A stretch of DNA of 52,047 bases, taken from contig JBAMDO010000300.1 of assembly GCA_037074765.1 (NCBI GenBank), positions 1 through 52,047 of the forward strand. The letters run 5' to 3'. Positions 11,220 to 22,200 of the stretch are shown here, in pieces. The position numbers and the translations under genes are program-made. A model generated the notes under the pieces. The model made no database searches. It worked only from the letters and a program-made list of their open reading frames with translations, and was not told the DNA's origin. The stretch's first letter is position 1. Each line of letters opens with the position of its first letter. Origin of the DNA: Mansonella perstans. Its lineage: Eukaryota > Nematoda > Chromadorea > Rhabditida > Onchocercidae.

Positions 11220-14200
11220 ATGGATGGAGCTAAGCCTTCTACAAGTTATGAAGGATTCGATGGTATACTGCCAAATACGAAAGACCTTATGAAACGCCTA
11301 TTTGATGCAGTAGATATAGTCCAGGTTGGAACATTTCAGATATTTTAAAAAATTTAAGATAGTAAAATTTTAACAAGGAGGAATGACAATCCATAGCACA
11401 GAAAGATTAAGATAGGTTACTTAGACTAGTAACAATTGTGACAAAGTGTTAAAATTTGTAGCTGTTGATGGACACTGTTGCTTTGATATCAGAGTTGATA
11501 TACTTTTACTATCAGTATCAAACAGTTGTCCTTATATTATCTAAAAGATATAAGTTCGTAGTTCTAATTTCAAAAGTCAATTTATAGAACAAGATTCATC
11601 CTTTCATCTGCGTATTCTTCTATCAGTCATACTTTTTCATTTCGTGAATTCCCAAATTATTTCTGTTGCGACTTGCATAGTTTGACATATAACACTTTTC
11701 TTAACTTAAATAAAATATAAAGGAAATTCAAAACATCACTCGGTTGTTGAGAAAAATTAGAAATGATATTAATTGTGCACGGCTATATCATTCATTCATA
11801 AAAGTGGAATTTCATTTGTTTTTCAATCTAATCGTACATAATTTAGTCAGAATGAAAAATTTTAGAGGTTTGTGAATGTCTCGCAAATGTCTCAGCTTCT
11901 ATTTTTTTTTTATAAACTAATATTTTTCCCAACCTTAAATATAAGGAAAATTCAGAAACCGTTGCAAAAAATGGCTGAGTTAGATGTAGTCTATCAAACG
12001 GTCATGCGAGAAGTAGAGAGAATTCAAGAAACTTTAAATGAAGGATTGGTTAGTATTCTGTTTATCATATAAAAAAGCTATTCTGTTAATATCATTTTTT
12101 TTTTGTATTTTTATGATAGACGCAAAATTTTTTCCTATCCTTTTTTTTCTTGCGATAAAGTTCAGTTATTTCACTTATCCAGAGAAATAAGATTACATTT
12201 GTCTTCTAATTTAGCAGTAGCTGGAAATGAAAGATTTTTATGATCTGGCACATTTAAGAGAGAAATGAGTCGTGAAAAGATTGATAGAATGTTTGATACG
12301 TTGGAAAATGAGCTGCGTATGGCACAACACCTAGCGTTTTGGAAATCAGGGATAATGTATGATGTTGATACGAAGTTGCAAGCCTTGATTGGTCGGCAAA
12401 CTGATCCACAGCAATGCAAGCGTGAGTTGTTTTGATTTGAAAATTGGTACCAAGTTAAAATGCAAAATATACTAAGTAGCTTAGTGCAAAAAGATTGCAT
12501 AGAAACAAATTTTCATCAGTTTAAAACGCACTGTCGAAAAGAGGGAGGTGCAGAAAATAGCAATGCGAAAGAAATTGAGAGAAGTTATGAATTTATAATT
12601 AGAAAATGAAAAAAGTTACATTATTGATACAAAAAGTGAAAAATAAGAATAGAAAAAACTGTATAAAAAGATTTCAAAAAGAAGGGAAATTTTCTTTGAG
12701 GAATATGTTTCATTAAAAATTACATTCTTGCTTCCTTAATATCACGAACGGAGATATCGCTGTGTGAATGTTTTTGTGATAAAACTGGTACTGTGAATTT
12801 TTAGCCTTCTTATCAGTTGTTTCTAACATTCAAAACTGACAACTGTTGAAATTCTTTTAATATTTTGCTATGTTACAGTTAAGTTGATTAATATCCTGTT
12901 CTGCATATTCGAAATAGTATTAACTCTTTGTCTATAGTAATAGTTGTTTAATGGTGAAGTAAATCAAATCATTTGTGCAGTTAATTAAACTTTTCTAATG
13001 CTGTCAGTTTAAGATTATTTTTTGTAATTATGTGAATAATTCCAGGGATTTTCGTTTCTTCTGGAACAAGAAATTTCAGTTCAAAATTCATTTTATTTCA
13101 AAAAAAAGAAATTCAAAAGGAACAGAAATGGAACGATATTTCGTTTTCATTGCAATTCTCTAATTTATAATGATATCATGTTGGGGTATTAGATATCTTT
13201 TGCGTTTTACTGTAAAACTTTATGATGAATTTTAATCTGTTATTTACGATAAAATGTCATTTATTGCAGAACAGATAGCTAAACCAAAAGGACCTCGAAC
13301 AAAACGTCAAGCCCCAACAGCAAGAGAAAATATACGTCGGATCGAAAGGGAAATACGATTCCAGTCTGTCATAAAAGGAAAAGGAAAAGATTCTCCATCT
13401 CCACCGGCGTTATCAGATCAGGTTAACACTTATTCCTTAAATTTTTTTTCTGAGTACTATACTTCCTTAAAATTTATTTCGTTTATAAATCACAGCAACG
13501 AGCACCTATTATGTGTTACTTGAGTATTCCATTATCAAACTTTTTTTCCATTTAATGATTATTACGTTTCTGTTGAGTAATAGTGCCGGATCACTGTTAG
13601 TTGAACAAAAGCCATCCGTATAAGTAACATTTCATGAGCAGTGTTCTTGTTGCATCATTGAGGATACTTTTTTATAAGTTAGCTTGCCTTGTTGACTTAT
13701 TAATGTCAATTTTATTTTGATTTCAAATCGAAGATTAGAAAGGTTAGAATTTTAGAATTTCTTTTTTTTTTACATTGCAAGTCAAAGCTAATTTTGAGTT
13801 ATTGATTTTTGTCTCTGTTTAGTGTTTATCAGGACGTCGGAAGAAAACAAAAGTACCGGAAATGAATGAAGGACGCTCTATACAAAAGAAACGCGGTGCA
13901 GGAAGGCCGCGTTTGCCTAGAAAACCTCGTCAGCCAACGTCTGTTGTAATAGGAACAGAGGAAGGAGAAAGTAATCTCGATCCCTTGTATTGTTTATGTC
14001 GGCAAGTAAGTATACATGTGTTGTTGTAGTTCGTTATATATATATATATAAAATATCCAGCACTGCTCCTTTCCTTCAACAAATGGATACCCCTGAAATA
14101 TCAGCCTTTAGATATATATATATATATATTGTTTATGCATAATATAATATAATGCAGCGAAGCAATCCTTCATCTTAATTTTCCTCTATTGATGCAGTGC

Positions 14201-14430
14201 TGTTTTAGTACCAATTTGCTGTTTTCTTCTTTTCTTCTGCATTATATATTATTTAAATTTGAATTATTCAGGTTTCTTATGGTGATATGATTCTTTGCGA
14301 GAATAAAAAATGTAACGAATGGTATCATTTTCCATGTGTCCAACTAAGGCAGAAGCCGAAAGGTAAGTGGTATTGTCCACATTGCCGTGGAGATCGATGC
14401 GATGTGATCAATCCTGATTTGATAGACTGA
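11220..14430 (+). CDS. ING-family PHD-finger chromatin reader
   Basis: ING proteins read H3K4me3 through a C-terminal PHD finger and serve histone acetyltransferase or deacetylase complexes. Exons 11220-11324, 11956-12048, 12259-12421, 13270-13421, 13823-14005 and 14272-14430 join to 284 aa. The N-terminal 120 residues are helical and charged, as in the ING N-terminal domain, but diverged. A basic linker (about 155-210; [17 protein letters not shown] resembles an AT-hook/NLS) precedes the PHD finger, which starts at [20 protein letters not shown] and continues through NEWYHFPCV and [11 protein letters not shown]. This gives the C4HC3 pattern with the ING-type GKWYCPxC ending and conserved Tyr/Asp residues of the H3K4me3 pocket. 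The gene lies wholly between the two PYM copies. Which ING paralogue it is cannot be told. Confidence 0.9.
14034..14131. repeat. TA microsatellites in ING intron 5
   Basis: Two (TA)n runs, at about 14036-14050 and 14112-14130, lie in the last intron of the ING gene. No further significance is visible. Confidence 0.7.
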
Positions 14431-16096
14431 TGAAAAGGTATTATTTATCAATTTTTTTAAGCACAAATTGAAACGGCCGATATACTTTAAGAATTCTGTT
14501 AGAGCAATGTTTATGGCTTAAATGTTGTGTATTGACTTTACGACTTTTCTTGATGTTGCAAGGTTTTTTGGTTGCGTAAAGTTTTCTAATAATTCCATTG
14601 TAAATCGTTAGGGCATACATTCTAATGATATTGCAGTTAGAATCAGTTGGCTTATTTCTGGAAATTGGTTGTGTTCCTCCCAAATCTTTATAGTGAAGGT
14701 GTGAATCGCTGTTATGTACTAACAATTACTATAATTTTTTAATTTTGATATCGGGATTTTCATCTTGTAATTTTTTTCGTTTTAAGACTTTTAGTTGAAT
14801 TCGGGTGAAAGCAAGAATTGTACAGTTTTCAGTCTCTCCTAATGTTTGTGTTTTTGAATTTCTTTCAAAAGAAACAAAAGTCTCCACTTTTTTTTCTGTT
14901 TTTTTCTTTTCTTTTCCTGTTTTTCTGATTATATTCTACTATGGGGAAATTCGAGATGTTTTTTTTTATTATTAGAAGTTGTTACGAGGTCATTAGTATT
15001 TATAATGCATTTCGTTTCTTTTCTGGCTGTATATTGGGTTCTGCGTATTAAGAAGTTTGGGATTGATTTGTATGAGAATTTCTTCTCATTAGTTTGTTCT
15101 CATATCGTTTTATAAGCTATTTCCGGTGATTGTTTTTTATTTGCTACTTTATACTTACGTCAACTTGTAATGAGTTACTATTGTTTCTGAAAGTCTGATT
15201 TTCAATTTTTCATTGCTCTTGTTTACTTTTATTAATTGTGTATTTGCATAGTTCAGTGATTATATATTCTATTAAAGTGTGAAATTAAAAATGCTAAATT
15301 CAACAATCGATGACGTTGTATAAATTATATACATTTGCTTTATCATCTGTTTTAAATATTTGTTTTCGAACTTAGTATTTAGTTTCACAAATAACTGTAA
15401 TTCCAAACCAGAATGTATGACGAAGCCAATGCAAGATATCTTTAGCAAGATTGTTCCTTCCTATCTTGACTAAACTAAGGCGAAAGCAAAAATGAATGTG
15501 CTAATTTTCATATCGATTCTAGTAACGGTTAACTTCTGCTAGTCAAACGATGTATATTCTCACTTGCATATTCGAGTTATGAAACTTTACAGAACAGTGA
15601 TATCAATAATTATAAATCTATGCATTTTATACTGTTTTTAAAAGTGTTACATTTGCATCAAACGTTTTGTGCGAGAATGATTTCAATCGATACAGTTTAT
15701 AGTTTATTCTAATTTATGTATGTGTGCTTATTTTTTTTTTTTTTTGTTTCATGTTTTTTGCAAATTATCATATGTGAAATAAAGTTTGCACGTGGTGCAT
15801 ACTAATTTTAGAAGTTGTCTTGTTTATTTTTCTTTTTTGGATGGATGGTGGGCAAATGCCTTCCAATTGTAGTATATTTTTCAATTAAGACTTGCTTTTT
15901 CAGATGAATTATTGCGTTTTATTACAGAAGAACGAATATCTATTCCCATTTTTGATATTATAATTTGAAAAGTTAAAGAAGTACACTCGTCATGAAAGTT
16001 TTTCTGACTTTTATTTCACTCAGTGTTTTCTGAAAAGACGCAGTTCTTAAGGAATAGAAGTCCGAGAACAAACCTTATGTTATTTCCAACATTTTA
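14431..16096 (+). other. ING 3' UTR and intergenic spacer
   Basis: T-rich sequence without a supported gene. An AATAAA at 15778-15783, followed by a short GT-rich stretch, could end the ING transcript with a 1.35-kb 3' UTR. Short open frames on the - strand around 14441-14725 show no family features. Confidence 0.55.
15778..15783 (+). promoter_or_regulatory. Candidate poly(A) signal of the ING gene
   Basis: AATAAA followed downstream by a GT-rich segment. It is far from the stop, so an earlier non-canonical site is possible. Confidence 0.4.
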
Positions 16097-16148
16097 CAGC
16101 TATCGGTTTGTGATCTCGAATTCAGCTATCGGTTTGTGATCTCGAATT
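16097..16148. repeat. 26-bp tandem duplication at the inverted-repeat junction
   Basis: The 26-bp unit starting CAGCTATCGGTTTGTGATCT occurs twice in direct succession (16097-16122, 16123-16148). The second unit runs into the right inverted-repeat arm, whose homology with the left arm begins at 16139. The left arm lacks the duplication. Confidence 0.9.
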
Positions 16149-16181
16149 TGTTCATGAAATTTGTGAAAAGTCCATGTTGTT

Positions 16182-17572
16182 ATGTCATTAAAAAACTTCG
16201 TTGGAGACGCCCGTATAAAGACTAAAAGTGGTAAGTTAATACGATGCTGAAGTTTTTTCTATTTATGACCAACTGCCATTTATTAAGTTCTATTAATTAA
16301 TATATTTGCAGCAAAAGCTAACTAATTATATGATTGATCCAAGATTTTTCATTTAATATTGTTTTAAACATAATTTTTAAATAATTTTCGTTATTTGCAA
16401 TTGTAGGAAATTGTACTAATTTATATCAATCAATTTATATCGTTTGCTCTTTCTTTTTAAAAGGATGTTTTAGGTGAAACATATATAGCAGCTTCGCAAC
16501 GTGCTGATGGAACGTGGAGAAAGGCAAGAAGAGTAAAGGATGGTTACATTCCACAAGAAGAACAACCCAGGTATGAATCACGCGGTCAACAAATGAGCAA
16601 CAAAACTACATATCCCGTTGGTTGGTCGCCTACCGAAGTTGTGAAACCTAAAAAGGTTACATTTTTACTCAATAACAAGAAGTGCAAATTCAAAATGTGT
16701 CAGATAACATTTTGAATCCTGTTTGTGGTAATTACCAAGTTAAATTAGGTTGCCTAGAATCTCGAAAATAAGGATTTCTTGAAAGATCTCGATGATTTCG
16801 GGAAAATCGGAAAATGGAAGTGAATATGGCAATTTTTCATTTCAACTGTATGATAACTGATAATTTTATGTTATTGAAACTATTAAATGCTGACAAATTA
16901 TACATGGAATACATGGATTTAATCCCTCCCGAAGTTGACGGAACTTTTATTTATTTCGTGAACTGACAAATTTCAAGCAAGTTCGCACTGTCCGAATTAA
17001 CAGTTAATGTTTCAGACCAAATAGTAAAACCCTAATTTTTCAGTTGAAATCATAACACTGATCATGCAGTAAACGTTGTGAAATTAAGTAATTTTTTTTT
17101 TGAAAATTTTCAGAAAATTAAAGAGCAGGAATTGAAAAAACCGATTGCTGCAGCTCTGAAGCCAAATGCTCCCATTACTCCACGTGAATGCATTGAAAAA
17201 AAGATTCAAAATTTGAACAGGAAGCTGCGAGATATAGAATTGTTAGAGGTAAACTGAACATTTTTCTTTTGTCATTAATTTTCCTAAAAATCAAACTACT
17301 TTTCAGAAATAACTCTTTCGATTAATTTCCAAATATTGGATTTTGCTTTTTTGTGTTACACCACTTCTGATAATACTCCTTTGCATGAATTACTCGTTTT
17401 TATATTTTGTGTTCCGATATTTATTACATATAAACCAATAAAAATCATTCAGCAAAGAATCAGAAGTGGAGACCTGGAAAATCCAGAGAAAACACAACTC
17501 GAAAAAATCGCGCGAAGAGAAAATATAGCGAAGGAAATTGATCAGTTGACTGCTGAGATCGAAAAATTATGA
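16182..17572 (+). CDS. pym: Partner of Y14 and Mago (PYM), copy 2
   Basis: Second PYM gene, with exons 16182-16230, 16474-16655, 17114-17248 and 17453-17572 giving 161 aa that appear identical to copy 1. The exon 2 acceptor is TTTTAG at 16468-16473, and the join creates SGETYIAAS, continuous with the Mago-Y14 binding segment. It lies 1.75 kb downstream of the ING gene on the same strand, so its promoter context differs from copy 1. Every splice site and the AATAAA 45 bases after the stop are conserved, so nothing in the sequence marks it as a pseudogene. Confidence 0.94.
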
Positions 17573-17616
17573 TTACTTTTCTGAAAATTATTTCTTTCTG
17601 TAAATAGCACAGTTTT

Positions 17617-17622
17617 AATAAA
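17617..17622 (+). promoter_or_regulatory. Poly(A) signal of PYM copy 2
   Basis: AATAAA 45 bases after the stop, matching 8859-8864 in copy 1. Confidence 0.65.
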
Positions 17623-17640
17623 TAACACAGCAAGGAAAAT

Positions 17641-18524
17641 GACAGAAACTGACATCAGAGCATTGCCAAATGTTTTAGGTGCAGTAGAATTCAAGGTTTA
17701 AAAGATTTTTTGTTGGTATCTAAGGACTATTCGCTGTCAAAAATCAAATAACAATTCGACGAATTTTGAAATTAAAATAAAATAGTTGCCTCCCTAACTG
17801 ATCACATCTGGACATTTATCAAGCGATGCATAATTTTTTCAGTATTGTTAATTTACTTATTTATAATTTACGAACATTTAATTTATGTAATTGTTCCTTA
17901 TTACGATACCACATCGAAGAATCAGATTTAGTTGTAAATGTGTAGGCAACAAGTCCAATGGCGAAATGCCGCAATTATTTGAAATGTACTTTGTTATAGA
18001 GTTTTTTATTTTAGATTTCTGAGGGGTGAATCGGCATTTTAGCATATTATATCATTATGAATGTTCTAGGTGGTTTTTGATATAAGTTGATGTGTCCCAG
18101 AACAGGTTTATATATGTTGAGCTATGATTTATCTTTGCTTCATATCTGGTGGTTTTTCTGAAAACTAAAAAGGATTTACATTCGACATTTTGTCAGTTTG
18201 CGAGTTAAATGTTCGTTATCTGCTTTGTCCATTTGTTGCTCATAATTCATAATTGCAGTATTTGCTGAAATTAATTAAAGAGAGTATTCGGCCAGTTGAT
18301 TAAAACTTTATGCTAAAATGTTAGAGAGGATAGCAAAGTCAAAACATTGGGTACACAAATTAATTGTAGAACTCATAAGATGATGATGTTAAAGCATTGT
18401 ATAATTTAAATCTGTAAAGCATTCTGTTAATTTTCTTTTTATAGTTCCAGTTGCAAGTCAAGATTTCGCTTTGATGTATTTCTGTCGGCAAGAATCTTTG
18501 CAAACTAAGAAGACTGAAACGGCT
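17641..18524. other. Intergenic, no gene seen
   Basis: AT-rich DNA between the right inverted-repeat arm and the direct repeat at 18525. No supported coding or RNA feature. Confidence 0.6.
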
Positions 18525-18657
18525 TTTGGCTTTCGAATATAATTTGCATTAAATTCGTAAATGTGCTGTAAAAGTGTTTCCTCTCATGGTTTTTGCATTT
18601 GGTTATTAATGATAATAAAAATATTCTCGCAAAATCTTTAAACTTCCACACTAATTT
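18525..18657. repeat. 133-bp direct repeat, copy 1
   Basis: Sequence starting TTTGGCTTTCGAATATAATT recurs at 18938-19070 in the same orientation, with three differences that I can see and no indel. It matches no feature I know. Confidence 0.92.
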
Positions 18658-18937
18658 CTTATTTATTCCTTGAAACGAGAGTTTGGAAGTGCAATTAAAA
18701 TTAGCTGAAAGATGATTGGTATGTGTTAACCCAGAATTCTGGTCAAATTATGGATCAAAAATTAGGATTAAATTATTGTTTTTCAAGAGCGGTAATATCA
18801 CTATTTTGATTTATTCTATCAGATGCTCATCAAGAAATTTTTTTATTCAATCAATTGCGCCACTGTGAATCTAGAAAAAGGTATTGATTGTTTTCTCTTA
18901 TCTGAATTGAGGCATCATTTGATCGGACTTCTCTATA

Positions 18938-19070
18938 TTTGGCTTTCGAATATAATTTGCATTAAATTCATAAATGTGCTGTAAAAGTGTTTCCTCTCAT
19001 GGTTTTTGCATTTGGTTATTAATGATAATAAAAATATCCTCGCAAAATCTTTAAACTTCCACACCAATTT
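18938..19070. repeat. 133-bp direct repeat, copy 2
   Basis: Second copy of the element at 18525-18657, same orientation, 413 bp further on and just downstream of the vab-7 stop codon, so it may lie in the vab-7 3' UTR. Confidence 0.92.
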
Positions 19071-19265
19071 TCATAATTTAATATATTCTGCATATATTAA
19101 ATTATGCAAATTCTCAGAAACGGTAGCTGAGTCGCACAAATGAGAATGATGTGACATCCATTTTAAACTGTCTCTTCTATCATTGCGACATTTAGAATAT
19201 GCAAGATATGGATATCACATTCTTGAACGCGACATAATTTGTCATTCTGTCGATTTATCTAGAAA

Positions 19266-22200
19266 TCATAAGAACGACTTCGATTCAGAATGTGACTGTA
19301 AAAGCATGGATTCGAGCGATTCTTGGTTACGGTTTTGAGCTGTTCCGACACTAATAGCAGCTGAATTGGAGTACGTTGTTGGTTGAGGTATTGTTCCCAT
19401 ATTTGCTTCTGTTTCCATTGTTACTGACCCGAGCATTGATCCACCGGTAGCGAGAAATGAACGTGTAATACTACAAAAGTTTTTCAAGAGTTGAATTGTA
19501 AAGTTTAAGATTTAAAAATAATGGAAGAACTCAAAAAACGAATAAACGCAGTGCGTCTTTCAATCATACAGATGAGCATTTACTCCAGTAGACTGAATTA
19601 CTAATATTGTCTTCGTTATGTATGATGCAAATAATCCGTAACATGTTAAAAGAATTCAAGTTTTAAACTCATCAATACTTGACAGTAAGGTTCTTACCAA
19701 ATGCTCATATGAAAAGTTTGAAAAGCATTTGTAACTTCTTTTCAAATTCATTATTGTCAGTCATTATCATCGCATTACTTTTGAATGTCTATTTCATGAT
19801 TTGTTCGAACTCTTCAAAAATGCTTAACCTCGGATCACACAATTTAGGTATTAGAGATGACCTCCAAGCCTCGTAACAAAATGGATTAAGGAAATATGCG
19901 GTAACGTGGTGATCGAAGAATGGCCAATGTAGAGATGCCATCTTCTGTCTTTTGTCTTTCATACGGCGATTTTGAAACCACACCTGGAAAGCAATCAAAT
20001 CTGATCATTTTCCAAAGTTAACAAATTAAAAGATTCAATAATGTTCCTTCGGCATATTTTATAATGAATTTTCTGTAATTAAATAAGTGTTGGAAGTTTT
20101 GAAACTTCATCATTCAAATACTGTAGCAAGGATACAAGAATTACTGAAGTATTTTTCGAATCAACAAACAGAAGAATCGAATTGAATGAAAAATGAAAAT
20201 GAAATAAGACAAACTTATCACAAGTTTAAAGCCGATCGAAGTTTCATTAGTCATAAGCTTGAAGACTAAACAACCAATGAGATAAGTCTCATTCATTTTT
20301 CCCGATTAAGATTACTTTGATTGTGGTCATCACTCACATATGACTGACTTATGAATATGCTATTTATATTCATGCTTCCATATATGAATATGCCATTTAT
20401 ATTCATGCTTTATGATATTCTACAGAATGACGTTCGTTGTTTTGACAAGACTTTGGTACAGTATGCTATCAAAAGTAACAAGCAGTTTTCGTATGTGGCG
20501 ATCATATAGAACGAAAAATTAGTGAATGTTTAAAATGCTTGTAAAGTGGGAAAGATGGATACTATTTTGATAAATTATCAATTTTGAGAATATTACAAAG
20601 AGTTCCGAAGTATTCATGAATTTTATTTTCTTCTTCTCCTTCTATTCCTTTGCTTTGCCTTTTTGTCTTTTCTCATTTTTCATCGTTTCTGTTACATGTG
20701 TCAGGAACAACGATAATAAGAATGATGGTTTAAAATGACAAGATAAGCAGAAGTCTCAATGAGCGATTAAAATGCGAAAAAGTGCAAGAGATTGACTACT
20801 AAATATTGAAATCTTTCAAAAGCTAAACAAATTGGTTGCTAGGATTTAAAGTGTTCATTTTGAGAGACTAAAAAAAGAGGCAAATTATCTCAATATCATT
20901 TAGCTCAATTCATTTTACTTTTGCTCTCAGAAATCGATGTCTCATGGGGAATAATTCTGAAACTACAGTAACTACTGCTAGAAGTTCCTTAATAAGAGGA
21001 CTAGCTTTTCCGAAAGAGCTCTAAGCAATTGCATTAATCATTCATCATCCTGAATTATGAATGCCGAAAAACAAACAAAAACTTTGTCTTCATTTTTGAA
21101 AAGTTCAGTGTCGCTTTTAAATTGTGTACCAGTCATACAAATTGATTTTAAACTAATACTTCAAGAAGATTAATAAGCATCATAATAATAATACAAACGG
21201 CATAGAAAAGTAGCGAATCCAAGGCATTCCTTTTCACACTATTAATAGACAACATATTTTCAAGCATTATAAGCCAGTTGTCCAAAAACAGTTTATAAAT
21301 GAAATAAATTATTATGTTACTTCAAAGAGCAATAAGCAATAATTAAATCATGCAATTGAAGATGTCAGGCTTTCACTTACCTTTATAGTGCCCTCAGGTA
21401 AATTCAATTGCGTTGCCAATTCACATCTTTTTGGTCGTGATACATAATTCTCACGTGCGAACTCCTTCTCTAGTCGGTTAATCTGTTCACGACTAAACGC
21501 CGTTCGATAGCGCCTCATTGCACCATCATCACGAGATTCTGCTATAAATATGCTTTATGCCGCTTGTATTTTCAAATTTAACAAATAATGAAATGAAACT
21601 TTGCATTTTGAAGACAGAAATCGAAGATCAAATTTCCTAAAATTGCATCCAAGAGACTCATTAATGCACCCAACTTTTAATATCTAATTTATTTGCTTGA
21701 AAGTTTTTTTATCAAAGTTATATGAAAAGTGAAATGTTTGGAGGACCCGGCTAAAACGATCCGTTGACTATTAAGAATCTTACAGAACATATGAATTTAC
21801 ATATCGGAGTTCCAGCTCTCTCAATTTTGATTCCTGTAGGTTAAAATATGCTCTTAGATGATTATTGTCATGTCATTACTAATTTTAATGAAGGTCGTCT
21901 CTTACCACTAAACAATTAATGGGATAAATGTCGGGTTGAAAGTAATTGTGTCACTGCCGTACGTCTCTGTCATTATATAGGTATGAGGAAAGAAGAGATA
22001 TACAGCAATGGCATGTTTTAATAAACCCATCATCGTTCCTTTGCGGTTCCTCTTCAACGAACTTTTTATGAGTACTATCATTGTCATTTCAAGCAAAATA
22101 TATTCTTCTAATTCTAGACAATTTAGAAGATGGATACAATCGTTATCATACTGTAACAACCCTATTTAATCATATTTCATTCCATTTAATTCTGTTTCAT

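Larger units (their letters stand above)
16139..17640 (+). repeat. Right arm of the 1.5-kb PYM inverted repeat
   Basis: Reverse complement of 8841-10342 with about five differences seen by eye. Beyond 17640 weak similarity may persist for some tens of bases before it is lost. Confidence 0.93.

Noticed and set aside
16464..16473. Alternative earlier acceptor for PYM exon 2
   Set aside because: Starting at 16464 breaks the frame with exon 1; TTTTAG at 16468-16473 restores it and gives the family motif.
17336..17452. Hydrophobic extension upstream of the last PYM exon (and its mirror at 9029-9145)
   Set aside because: The frame stays open through intron 3, but a clear acceptor at 17451-17452 and PYM family content place the exon start at 17453.
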